A DNA stretch of 64,000 nt from NCBI RefSeq assembly GCF_016859285.1, contig NC_053406.1, forward strand, positions 14,264,501 through 14,328,500, written 5' to 3'. Below, in pieces: positions 39,762-51,819 of this stretch. Numbering within the stretch: the stretch's first letter is position 1; every line of letters begins with the position of its first letter. The DNA is from Xiphias gladius (Eukaryota; Chordata; Actinopteri; Istiophoriformes; Xiphiidae). The position numbers were made by a program, and so were the translations under genes. Below the pieces are notes generated by a model. That model ran no database searches. It was not told the DNA's origin and saw only the letters and a list, made by a program, of their open reading frames with translations.

Positions 39762-42700
39762 TTATTTCTTTTTCTGGCCTTTGGAGGCGTCTGGGCCGTC
39801 GGTTAGGTCTTGGTGTCCTTTGAGAAAGCGAAGGATCTTCTCGATGGTGGCCTCCTGATATTCATGGGACCATCTGGGTCAAAAGAAGGCGAAAGGCATA
39901 TGCATTACAAGCAAATTGGTCGTCTCTAATGGATATTTTACAAATCTGCTAAACACCCATCACAAACCGTACAAAACATTAACCCTGGTATTGATAAAAT
40001 ATTCATGAAAAAATACGAGGCTCTGAAAGATTAATAATGTTTGCATGAAGAGGGACTGTATGAAACTGTTAAATCAGCTGCGTTAAACCTGCTGAGAAAG
40101 GGATTTCCCCCACATGGGCGTCTGGTGAACAATAAAATGTACTGTCCCAGTTACACACAGATGTACTGAGTTATCAGAGTATAGCAGTGACTCACTTGAT
40201 GCCATTGAAGTTGAGAATTGCTCTCATGTCGTCTGGCAGAGACATGGGGTCCGGCCACATAAAATTCTCCGTGACAGGAACTATGTTCTTCTTACCAGCC
40301 AGGGCTGTGACTATCTCCTGCAAGATGAACGATCATTTCTTTGAGTCTGTGAGGTACTAAAACGTGATGACACGTAAAAGCACAAAAGACTAGAAACATT
40401 TGTAAAGTTAAAAAAAAAAATCATCTGATCCATTGTTTTTGCTTTGCTGCTTTACTGTAAATTCAACTAAGCTCATCGGGGGAATATGAATGCGAACTAA
40501 TCGATACAATTTCTACAAGCACTTTTAATTCTCAGGCATTCTGCAGAAGACAAAGGCTCGTGAAATTTTTCAGACCTCGTTGCAAGGGACGATAACGCGG
40601 ATTTCGTGGCTAAAAGCAGCTAGTAGCACATAACAGAGCATGTAATCTAGAGAGAAAGACCAGAGATCCACTAAGGACATGCAGTGTAATGCACAAATAT
40701 ATGGCTACGTCATTTGCCATAATCAAAAATGTTACCGCATTGCTCATCATGCTACTTGACTTTCCATTTTCTCACCTGGCACATTCAAATTTGATTTTAA
40801 TTAACTGTCAAGACACATAGTTTCTTAAATTCCGTTGTCATAAAGTGATATTTAAGGGGCATTCATGTGATTAGCCCTAGTCCCCGAATCAGGGCATTGG
40901 AATTTTTTAATCCCAAAATACTACCCAAAGACAAATCAGTTTAACAATCCATAAAGTGTGAATGTTACAGACACCCTCCACAAACCTGATGTGATTTATT
41001 CCAGCTCATACTGTGCAGCTATTGTATCAATATAAATGTGTAATATCTTGAAAATGGCTTTTAAGTAAAAATGAGATCAAACGAGAGACGGGAGCCCCTC
41101 ACATTTAGAGAATGGAAAACGTCTGACCTTATGCACCCAATCCTTCATGGCAGTGTCACCCATGCACTTGTCGAGCGCGTTGGCGGACAGGACCAGGATG
41201 AAGTTACGCGCTCGCTGTACGCTCTGAATCAGTTTGTCCTCAAATTTACCGGCCTCCAGCTTCTCCACATCTATGAAGACGCTGTATCCTCGAACCTGCA
41301 GGTGCACCTTCAGAAGGCTTAGGCCAGGGCAGAAAGAGAAGGAAAAGTGAAAAACTTTGAGGGAAGGAGGAATAAAGACAGAAACTTTTACCTTATACTT
41401 ATGGCTTCTGTTTCTTTCCTGGCTTCAACTTAACCCATTTCATCTTCCTGAGTCCCCCGCTCCTCCACCCATTCTGTCCGAGTCCTTACCTGGCCAGCTG
41501 GGAGCCAGTGGTCCGGCGGTAGCTTATGAACACGTCGGGCCCTGCAGGCTGGGCATCTATGTGGCAGGGTTTTAGAGGCCTGCGGCTAGCCGACAGTATC
41601 TTGGCTCTGTGGACGCCGTTGTCTATGTGGCAGTCCAGCTGGAGCTGCTGATCGGTCAGGTTCTGGACGTTGTTGCTATCCACCCCTGACTGGACCAGGC
41701 CGTAGGTGTACTGACGGAAACGAGGGTCCACCTCAACTAACCAGTCAGCCATGTTGTTTGGGTCACACGTGGAATAGTTGGCATATGTTTTCAACACACG
41801 CAGATCTCTCAGAAACCTGGACAGGAAAATCGAAATGTTGAATGAGTGATGAGTTCAGCCTTTGCCCAGATCCTTGTCTTAAAGGGTTTTTTACCACTTG
41901 CCTTTTTCGGGTAAGCCCGGCAGTCATGCCCAGATCACTGCTCAGATCCTGGTCTGTGATATTTAGCAGGAGGTCTCCGTCCACCTGCAGCTCCTTTATA
42001 AGAAGATAGTAAGAAAAATGTCAGACGCAGCGCTGACAAACCGACCATTTCCCCGAGCTGTTGGAGGAAGGGATGGGTAGATCTCTTTCTGTATGTAGTA
42101 ATGACTCTCTTTGATATTTTACCCACCTGGAAACGGTCACAATAGGTACTGAAGCCAACCTGCTGCAGCCACGTCTGCACCTCACAGGTTTTCCAGTTGG
42201 GAACACATGACAGGATACGTTTTGGCACTTCCTCTCCCATCATGCTCAGCGCCCGCTTGGCGAGGGAACAGGCCGTACCATTACTGGAGTACATGACGAT
42301 TCTTTTTAGGCTCTGCACCGCTCCGATCTCTTGAAATATCTTGAAACACAGGACAAATTCAAACTCAGTCACAACAAAGCTACCGGACAGTGCTACCTAA
42401 AATTCTGAGCTCTGTGGAAAGTGGACAGTAATTGTACCTTTGTGTTGCGCTGACGAGACTTGATGCTGGTCTCAACGCAAAGGTAAAAGGCGGCAATGCA
42501 CTTTCCCTCCAGTCTTGTGCCGTCCAGTAATGGCAAGAGGTGTTGGAGATCAGATGCTGTCTTCCCCTGCATGCAGTCTGCACTGTCCAATAAACTGCGA
42601 GCGAAGTCGTCCGGATCCAAAGATGCAATGAAGGGCTCCACCAGCTCCAAGGTCCCAGATTTCACCACCTCCTCCTCAATTTCTCTGTTTGCAGCTAGCA

Positions 42701-44370
42701 CAGTCACAGCCAGGCACGCATGGAAGCGAATAAGTTCATCCTCTTTGGAAAAGGCCAATGGGAAAAGCCACTCAGCTGCCTGCTTCTCGATCATCCATCG
42801 CTGGCAGCGGTGGCCTCCATACATGGCGCAGTTAGCTAGGGCCACGGCACAGTGTCGCAGCACAGTGGGATCTGTGCCCCGGCACCAGAAGAGGAGGGCG
42901 TCCAGGGCACCGTTCGAGATGAGGTGGACCGACGTCTCCTCGGTGTGTTTGAACATGTGCTCCAGGATCCCTGAGACACTGCGAGCCAGCTGGGCGTCCT
43001 CCTGCTGCCGAGTCAGGTTGAGGATGACCCCCAGACCCATACGTGCTACATAATCTCTGTCAGTGGAAATGTAAAGACAATGACAAAACTGGACTCAGAC
43101 AACCATGTGGGTAGAGTGACAGCAATTATTGCAGATACAGACTATTAAACACAAGAAATCAGTGAAAATCAGGTATGCATAGTTCTAAATCAGCTACTGC
43201 AGAAAAAATTAGTCAATTAACAGATTTTGTTCGTATCGGCAGTCATTTAAGTAATTTATCAAACAAAAATGCCAAACACTCATAGGTACAAGCTTCTCAA
43301 ATGTGAGGATTTGCCGCTTTCCTCTGTTTAATGTTACTGCTTAGTGAATACATTTTAGTTTTGTGCTGTTGCTCGGACAAAACAAGCAATTTCCAGACAT
43401 CAGTTTTTGATTTTCTTTCTGACATTTTAAAGACTAAACATTTAAAAAGATCAACAGACTGCTAATTAAGATAAGCTCTAAAATCAACATAGATGTATAG
43501 GGGGTGAACAGAAATATAAAATATATAAATACTCCCTTTAACATCTATAATTCAATAAAACAGCCTGGCAGTGACCTTGGTAAAGCTTGCAAAGTTAAAC
43601 TTTTCATTGACACTTGAACTAGATAACTTGATCAGTTTTGTGGCTGTAGTTTGAGGTTATTATTTTGGGCTGCATTGCACTATAAGCTGTTTCTGTTATT
43701 CTTGTTCTCGGTAGAGAGTAGCACCGGCTGTTTTATTGCCCTGCATTGTATTATAAAGCGTTTGTGTTGTTTTGCGTGTTCCTGTGCAAGCGAAACACCT
43801 GTCTGACTCCATCTCAGCAGAAACTGAACAATTAAAATATTCGAAACGGTTTCAGGGCCGCTGTGGTGTTCGGGGCTATTCCGTCCAACCCTTGTTCCCA
43901 CTGTACCTGTTCTCTGAGATCAGAATCTGCTCCAGCAGTTTTGCAGACTCATACGTGATCTCCACAGCCGCTGTCTGCTGGAGCTGGAGCAGCAGCTCCA
44001 GGCCTCCATCCAGCCGGATCCTGTTGCAGATCTCCTCGGCCACCCGACGGCCTACGGTGGGCAAAACCCAGGCCTCCTCCACCAGCTGAAAGATCTCCGC
44101 GATGGCCCCGCGGGTCTCATCTGAATCAGAGGTGTCCTTGGCTGACTTCAGCCTCCTGATGGCGCAGCGCAGGGCGGGGAGAGAGTTGTCCAAAACCAAC
44201 TGGACTTCGGCACTGATGCCCGGGGAGACTGCTCTGGGGTCGGGGCCGGATCCGCCCCGCCCTCTCTGCAGCCGGCTGACATAGTCCGGGACTGTGAGTC
44301 TGTCGGAGCTGAACATGATGGAGAAATGTCGATAGAGCCTCCACAGGAAGAGCGTCAGAGAAAAGAGCAT
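39762..44370 (-). CDS. sarm1: SARM1, NAD+ hydrolase and TIR adaptor of axon degeneration
   Basis: SARM1 senses the NMN/NAD+ ratio through its ARM domain, assembles an octamer through its SAM domains and destroys NAD+ with its TIR domain, driving injury-induced axon loss; it also tempers TLR signalling. Eight exons (43907-44370, 42438-43056, 42127-42339, 41902-41993, 41490-41816, 41128-41317, 40196-40317, 39762-39873) give 712 residues (human 724). The N-terminus ([20 protein letters not shown]) resembles the mitochondrial-targeting start of human SARM1. ARM repeats span about 50-400, tandem SAM about 405-545 and TIR about 553-700. Catalytic E636 sits in DWVHKEIVTAL, with W632 and H679 (WSHEYQE) matching human W638, E642 and H685, so the enzyme should be active. 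The intron after exon 4 uses a GC donor. An AATAAA word overlaps the stop codon (AAGAAATAAAC). Confidence 0.97.
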
Positions 44371-45060
44371 CTACCGACAGAAACTGGCGTGATCCGTGCC
44401 TGTGGACGCGTGCTGGCCCTCGAGTGCGGCAATGTGTTTGTTTACAAAGGCCTGCAGTCCGCTCAGTGTGTCGCGCGACCTGCGAGCACGGCCCACTCCT
44501 TCCGAGGCGTCGAGCAGGGCCTCAGATGTAGATCAACAGTGACGGGTTTCGCCGAATTGCATCACCTCCTCCCTGCATGTCATCCCTGGCCGTAAGCCCA
44601 TAAAGGCTCATGAGCGGGTCCCGGGCAGGTCAGAGCTGCCGGCCGGTTTCGGTCCTCCCGACGCGCGAGAGCCGACTCAGTAACCAGTTTGGAGAGGGGT
44701 CCTCGAGGAGGGAGGCAGAGTCTCCGCGCACAGCTTCTCAAACTGAACGGCGAGGAAGCAAATCCGGCTTTTTTTTTGTTGAGGAGAAATAAGAATCTTC
44801 GTTTGCATTCATAGAGCTTTTGCAGACAAAGGAAGCCGGTTCATATCTGCTACGGTTTCTTTCTCTTTTTTTCCCCGCTTCCACCGCATCCGACGCACTG
44901 TAGCGGCTTGTTTGCGGCAAAAATTAAAAAAAAAAAATCAATAAAATGTGTGACCCCGCTCCACCAGCAGCAGCGGTACCTGGCCTATCGCATCTTTAGG
45001 TCAGCATCTGCAGGTTTTCAGGATCTTCCGGGGGAGGGGGAGGGGGTGTACTAGAAAAGA
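44371..45060 (-). promoter_or_regulatory. CpG-rich 5' region of sarm1
   Basis: Upstream of the sarm1 start the sequence is markedly richer in GC and CpG than the surrounding DNA (for example GGACGCGTGCTGGCCCTCGA), as expected for a CpG-island promoter. vtn starts about 1.7 kb away on the opposite strand and has no such island at its own start. Confidence 0.55.
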
Positions 45061-46047
45061 AGCACCCTCTCCTCCCCTCTCATCCCCTCATGACTACTGC
45101 CCCCTGCTGGAGGAACTGGAGAAAAAAAACCCTGCGGGTCGCACCTTCTTTGTTTCTTAAAACGTGTGCGTATGAGTGGAGATAGTGAGCCCATATTATT
45201 GATGTATCGGAGGAGATAAAATAAACGATGTGAGGAATTATATGGTTACTAGCAACTGACTCATGAGTTTGATACCACAGAGACAATTTGATGAATTCTG
45301 CTCAATATTAAGCGGTTGGCGAAGCATTACTACAAAGTCATGTTCAAGTAAAAAAAATAAAAATTAAAAAAAATAAATAAATAAAAGGAAGATTATTTGT
45401 GATAGAATTACTGCTTCACTCTTTTGGAGGGAATTTGATTTTAAGATTAAGATGCATTATTTCAGTATGCAGAATATGATTTTATATGATTTATAATAGG
45501 ATTTATGATTTATGATTTATAATATGATGATATGACAGCATTTCGCATGACCAAAATCTGTCATGTGTTGGTCATGTGAAACGTTAAAAATCCTATTGGA
45601 TTAGTGTTAAATGGGGAAAAGGATCCAGATTTTATTTGATTCATCTGATTAGGTGTAACGCCAACAGGAAGAATGGCTAAAAAGGAGAAATAGTCATGTA
45701 GAATAATGAGAATAAAGTGATTACAAGAGATCTGAGGCAAATGAGAAGCCCAAGTGTAGACAAATGGAAAGAACAACCTTGAAACCTCGGGGGAATTCTA
45801 CAGTCAAAAAAAGGAATAAGACATTTTGCAGTAAAAGTGCAACAGATGGTCACATGGCTTAAACTTCTGTTTCCCATCGATCTCGCTCTTTCTGTGCGTC
45901 TCTGTTTATTTGCTCGAGCAGAAAGAAGTTTGCAAATAAGGTTAAAGTAAACAAGGGAGTGGGGTGACTGACACATGTTTCCAATGATTGTGAGCACGCG
46001 GTCCATCGTTGCTTTCTCATTCTGTCCTCTAACGCAGTAGAGGCAAC
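45061..46047. other. Intergenic between the divergent sarm1 and vtn genes
   Basis: AT-rich, with a short degenerate GATTTAT repeat near 45470-45530 and an A/T-simple tract near 45350-45390. No gene was seen. It should contain the vtn promoter, but I recognise no specific element. Confidence 0.5.
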
Positions 46048-49000
46048 ATGAGGCTGCAGGCCGTGCTGCTGCTCGCTCTGCTCGCCGTGACCTTTGCTGC
46101 AGATGGTGAGTCCAGCATTAAGAATCTGTTTCAATGTTCACAAAAGGTAGTTGTAGTCAGAAAGTGAAGGAGTGTTGCTGGTTCTTGATTGTTCACCCTT
46201 CAGTGTAGCATTATAATGTTGCAGTCAGACTTGATCGTAATGTGTCTCAGATGTACTGTGTCCTGATTTAAGTGTACATAATAATACATGGCCGGAAATT
46301 TGCCAGTTTTGGCCTTATATTAATATGTATATTTCACTCATCAACCACAATTACATGTTGGTCAGATGAAATAATTAACATTTGACAACAAATGTTTTTA
46401 TTTAACATGATTCAATTCTTCATTTGTTCAACCTTTAGACCACAGTGTGATCCAATCAGAGGTATCAACTTTGGGTGCCCTGTCTACACAAATAGACACA
46501 TTTATTACAGTTAGAACTGCTAACTGTAATTACATTCATAATGAGTTAAACTGATGACTATTTTTTGCATTTAATCAATTAGTTCTTTAGCATATGCCGG
46601 AGATTAGTGAAAAACACCCATCACAAAAGGCCAGAACACAAAGTAACGTCCTCAAAATTCTTGTTTTGTCTGTCCAGCTGTCAGCCAAGCCGTTATTAAA
46701 ATATTCAAATTATTTTCCAAAGGACGAAGTTGATTAGGTCAGAAAAAAAAATACACAGAATAAGTATAAAAACACAGAAAATAAAACAATACAAACAATC
46801 CATTTTCTTTAACTCTGTTGTCATATCTTAAGAGTCCTGTATGGATCGCTGTGAGAATGGCTTTGACTCTCAGAGGAGCTGCCAGTGCGATTCGATGTGC
46901 AAGTACTACAAGAGCTGCTGTTCTGACTTCGAGGCCACCTGTGGCATGATGAGTAAGAAACCTCTCCGCTCACTTGCTTAAAACGCAGTCATCGGTCAAA
47001 ATGGTGCAGCGAAGGATGGTCACCGATATCCCTTTTATCCCCCTCCAGCTCGTGGAGACACTTTTGTGTTTGCGGAGGATGATGAAGAGCCGTTCGAAGG
47101 TACCACTCCGCCCCCTCGACGTTCAGCGCAGTCTTCTACCACTGTCGGTCATCAGCTGAGGGCCATGCAGCAGCCCGTCTCGGACTTCAGTCGCAGGCTG
47201 CAGCAACGTCTAGAAACCACACTAGAAATGACCAAACCACCGCAGCTGTCGGACACCATATCTAAGAGAGTCCCTGTTGGAGAGATTACACACATCTCAC
47301 ACTCAGACTCCCCTGAACAGAGGGTCCCCTTCACACCTGAATCCCCTCAGAGTTTCACCCCAGCTGAGACGACCACCGTTCCCGTCACAACAGCCACCAC
47401 TGAAGCGCCCGACCCAGACGCCGAGGTCTGCAGTGGGAGGCCTTTTGACTCTTTTATGCAGCTAAAAAATGGCTCTATATATGCCTTCAGAGGTGAGTGA
47501 CTGGCAAGCTAACCCCATAATATTCAAATCTAGTGATCTGTGCGAAACTTTGGGTTTCTCCGGGATGTGGCTACGCAAAGTCTGCCTTTTGCTGTAGAGG
47601 AATTATAATGGAATATATGACCTTTCTGTTTAGGAGAATGTGGTAACGAACGCATGTGTGTTTTTTTTCTAGGGGAGTACTTCTTTGAATTGGCACAGAA
47701 GTCGGTCCTTCCCGGTTATCCAAAGCTCATTAAGGACGTGTGGGGCATCAACGGGCCAATTGATGCTGCCTTCACCCGTGTCAACTGTCAAGGAAAGACC
47801 TACATCTTCAAGGTGGGGACACAGAAAATGAGCTCGTATGAATTTCAGCAGTTAATAGCATGTCAGGCCACTGCTGTGATAAATAAAACAAAAATGTTTT
47901 AATAAGTCAAACTTTCAACAGGGAAACAAGTACTGGAGGTTTGATAACGGCGTACTGGAGGAAGACTATCCTCGAGATATCAGCGTGGGCTTTGACAAAA
48001 TCCCTGATAATGTGGATGCAGCATTTGCCCTCCCTGCCCCAGGTCACCATGGAAGGGAGAGAGTCTATTTTTTCAAAGGTGTGGCCAGATATTACACAAT
48101 GTATTTCTGTCAAATATTTGGTGCATTGATCATGTGACACTATGGAAAATACTCATCATATACCTAACATCAAGTTACTTAAATGTCAAAAGTCTTCAAG
48201 GATTTTGATTTGGCATCTCGTTGGTTTCTCCAGGGGATCAGTATTACATGTATGAGTTCTTGCACCAGCCGTCTCATGAGGAGTGTGTCACCATGTCTGA
48301 GAGGTTTCCGTCCATGCTATTCAGGCGCTATACTAACGTATACTACAACAACTACGAACGTTTTTTCGGCGAGCTGTTCTCTGACTGTGAGTTGTGCCGT
48401 TATCAGTCACTTGTGTTTGTTTGGAGTGGAGGCGGGTGTTGTCGCTTGTACATCTTAATGTTTCTCTAACCGTCTTTAGTGCCTGAGCATCATAGCAAAC
48501 ACCACTTCATTGACAAAGACTGGAAAGGCCTCAAGTCTCCGGTGGATGCTGCCATGTCGGGCAGAATCTACGTCAACCCCTGGAGGAGGTGGCCATCACG
48601 CCGCAACGACTACGATCGTGACCAGCAGTGGGGTCAACAGCAAGGCCAACAGTGGAGCCAGCAGTATGGACAACAGTGGGGTCGGAGGAGGCAAAGCCGT
48701 TCACCCTTCTGGGGCTCTATGGCTGAGCAGGGGATGAACATGGGTCAGGAATTTGCTCAAAGGGGGATGGAAATGGGTCTGAGGTTGGCAGAGAGGAGGA
48801 TGGAAATGGAGGAAAGGCTTGGGCGAGACTGGGACAGACGGTGGGATCAAGACTGGGACCAGGACAGAAGGAGAGATCGATATGGCCAGAACAACCGAGG
48901 CAACTATGACTCGAGAGATGACAGGTCGTACTGGGAGACACAGAGGAGTCTGCCCGTTCAGAGCGTCTACTTCTTTAAAGGAGGTAACACAGCAGAAACA

Positions 49001-50398
49001 GATTCATTAGCAAATTAACAAAATATTTATTCACTCAACGTTTAGACCACTGGATGGTCCAACTGGAGTCACCACCACGGCCTTGCATGAGATAACAAAT
49101 AAAACCTGAAAATGTTTAATTTACAGTGAATTAAAACTGAGAGAAGCAGCCAAACCTCACAGTTCAGAACCCATAACCTCTGAGCCTTTGGTATTTTTGA
49201 TTGGTAAATCACCTTACTTTATACAAGCAGGATATCATAAGCTGGCAACAATATAGCCCATGGGTATTTGCTATTGGCTCGCTATCAAAGCCTCGTGAGA
49301 CCTGAAAACAAATCAAATCCAATTTAACTTTATTAGCCAGAAGAGGATACTCATTTGGTCTGGGGTGCAGAGAATACAGAGAAGCAGTACAAAAATACAT
49401 CTTATAAAACAACAGAAACAATCCATGAAAGGAGCGATAGCAAAGAAAACACCACCGTCTTCTCAGTGTGGTGGTGCTGCTGCCAGTGCCATCCCTCCTC
49501 TCATACTTTGCTCTCTCCTCTCTCCTAAAAAAAAAAAAACCCCCTCCCGAGAGAGAGCACAACACACACACACAAACCTCACAAAGCAAAGTACCTGCAG
49601 ATATTACCAAAAAAAAAAATGTTTTTTTTAATTGATAAAAAGTAAATAAATGTTCATACCGTAGCGGTTGAATGCCCACGAAATGATCACAGTGGTATGT
49701 ACGTGTATGTTCAAAGGGCGAGGTGGTCACAACAGCAGAAGGTACCCATTTCATCCAAAGAGTATGTTTCAGCTTTTTCAGACAGACTGATGAAAGAAAA
49801 TCTCTGAGTTTAGTCACAGATGCAAACGGCAGCTGGCAGAGGAGGCGGGAGCTCAGTCATTTTTCAACCTTTCCCCAGCTGTCACACCACACAAGGCTTT
49901 TCATAACTTGTTTCACGTGCTACATTATGTCTCGCACCACACGACAAAGAAACAGATGCTCTTACACTCAGTTTTTTGTGTATTTAGGCGCATCACCTTT
50001 ATCTGACATGCGGTACTGTTGTCTGGTTTATGATTCCCCAAGCACAAAACTGATTAATAAATGGGCGTTTTGATGGATGCTGACGGTAATGACGGTTCCA
50101 GACTGCTGTCTGTTCTGTTCAGGAGCTGAGACTAACTTTTGATTTTCACAATGAGGACATGCCCAGCACAACCATGAGCTGCTCCACAACAAAAACAACA
50201 AAATGAATACTTTAACCTTAGAACACCAGCTATGACGAAAGACTAAATGAATGACTATCTTGTTTTATGTGTTTTCTAGATAAATACTACAGAGTGGACC
50301 TGAGTACCAAGAGAGTCGACCCTGCCACGCCTCCATATCCCAGATCCATCGCCAAATACTGGCTCGGCTGCTCAGACACCACTGGGGCAGAGAAGTAG
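46048..50398 (+). CDS. vtn: Vitronectin, with an expanded low-complexity linker
   Basis: A secreted plasma and matrix glycoprotein that binds integrins, PAI-1 and heparin and restrains complement. Eight exons (46048-46105, 46833-46952, 47049-47492, 47673-47812, 47922-48078, 48234-48386, 48480-48983, 50280-50398) give 564 residues; human has 478. Residues 1-18 or so are a signal peptide (MRLQAVLLLALLAVTFAA). A somatomedin-B domain with eight cysteines (ESCMDRCENGF ... CCSDFEATC) covers 20-57 and is followed at once by RGD at 61-63, as in all vitronectins. A Thr/Pro-rich stretch leads to hemopexin repeats from about 190 (YFFELAQ, NKYWRFDNG, VYFFKGDQYYMYEF, QSVYFFKG, KYYRVDL). The linker at about 388-510, equivalent to the basic heparin-binding region of human VTN, is rewritten as Gln/Trp repeats (GQQQGQQWSQQYGQQWG) and then Met/Glu/Arg and Asp/Trp/Arg stretches. 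Teleosts may carry two paralogues (vtna, vtnb); I cannot tell which this is. Confidence 0.95.
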
Positions 50399-50419
50399 TA
50401 GTTTTAATTTAGGTGTTTT

Positions 50420-50425
50420 AATAAA
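50420..50425 (+). terminator. Poly(A) signal AATAAA of vtn
   Basis: A canonical hexamer 22 bases past the vtn stop codon. This implies a very short 3' UTR. Confidence 0.75.
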
Positions 50426-51819
50426 TCATTTGGACTAAACTTGCATATAACATGATTCATTTTCACTCGAACAGGCAGTGTTGGCCTGGAAAAGTGTCTT
50501 AAAAATGTTTGGTGTAACATAACTAGCTGCTCGTCGGCTTTAGCAAATATTGGAGATCAGTGAAAGTCCACGCACTGCTCGCCATGGCCAAAGTTCAGGT
50601 GGTTCGTTTTCTTAACTCTGTGGAGATATGTTATCTGTCCTTAACATCGTTGACCTACTTCATTAAACACAACTGTAGGCTATGTTTTGTTTTTTTTGTT
50701 TGTTTTTTTTTGTTTGTTTTTTTAAATAATCTGCAACAGTTTACAACAATTACAAATTCCAGGTCATAATAATTGAGGATTTTGTTACATTGCCCCCATT
50801 CAAAGAGACACACAGACAGGAAATCACTGATGTTTTCTAAGTCATGTATCTACAGAATTCAACACGTTTATTTCCTCATTATTAATTGTGCACATATATA
50901 TACAGTGATTTGGAAATATAAAACACTCATGACATGATAGGAGTCGTAAAACCTTGGTCATACAGATTTTTCTTTGAGTAAGAAAAAGAAAAATTCCTAA
51001 ATTGCAATAATGTGTTTTACCCAAAAGCAGCATTATGTAACTGTCACATCAGAAGTCAGAGTGCAGTGACAGGTGGGTTCATGCTTGAGGACACTTTGAC
51101 CGTAGGTTGTAGATGTGAAAACATTTTTACATTTCCAGTTTTCTGACATGTACTGATCGGTAGAACAGGGCAAAATGTAACATAATGCACAGAGAGAACA
51201 ACCCAGTTCAATTTTTGTGGCATTTGACAGATGTCTACAGGATGTACAGCAGCAAATCTTATTCTCATGCTTAAAACATGTCCGTGTTCATCAAAATTAA
51301 CAACGCAGGTCATCGTACTGTGATGAGATACATTCTTCACAGCTGTAATGATATTTGTGTCATCTGTCCTTGTCGTTGTACAACAAACCTTATGCCTGTT
51401 TATACCTTCTGACTCAAGAAGCAGACAAAGGCCCAGGTATTACAGTACTTGTATGTACAAACCTAACACAACGTGCATCACTGGAGCAAATAAAAACAAT
51501 TACCACTCAATTGGCCAAATACTCATGTTCATGTGAAACTGGAGATGAATGAATGCAACACCTGGTGTTTCATCTATATTCCTTAGAGATGAGGCTAAAG
51601 GATCATGTCATTTTGTGATATCACGCTGCATAAATATCAATATATAAGCTGCACTTTTACACAACTGTTAAAAATAACACCATAATTGACGAATTTGTGA
51701 TCTGTTAACTAAAATTTACAGTAGTCACTAAGTTTGTTTCTGTAACAATGATAACCTCAGAAAAATAAATATGCATCTGTAATAAGATCAGACCTGCTGA
51801 TGACGTGGTTAGTCAGAGG
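50426..51819. other. Gap between the converging vtn and scarf1 genes
   Basis: No coding exon was seen. It should hold the scarf1 3' UTR on the minus strand. A minus-strand AATAAA at about 50867-50872 is a plausible scarf1 poly(A) signal. T-rich simple sequence lies at 50688-50722. Confidence 0.5.

Noticed and set aside
42496-43053. 185-codon plus-strand frame opposite sarm1 exon 2
   Set aside because: It is an antisense shadow of the ARM-repeat exon, with no independent support.
45350-45540. Regularly spaced short repeats near 45.35-45.54 kb considered as a tandem or CRISPR-like array
   Set aside because: They are only A/T-simple sequence and loose GATTTAT reiterations, without conserved repeat-spacer structure. 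CRISPR arrays are not expected in a fish genome.
49209-49817. 202-codon minus-strand frame inside vtn intron 7
   Set aside because: It is antisense to an intron, contains translated homopolymer and CA-repeat stretches, and has no domain. It is a chance frame.
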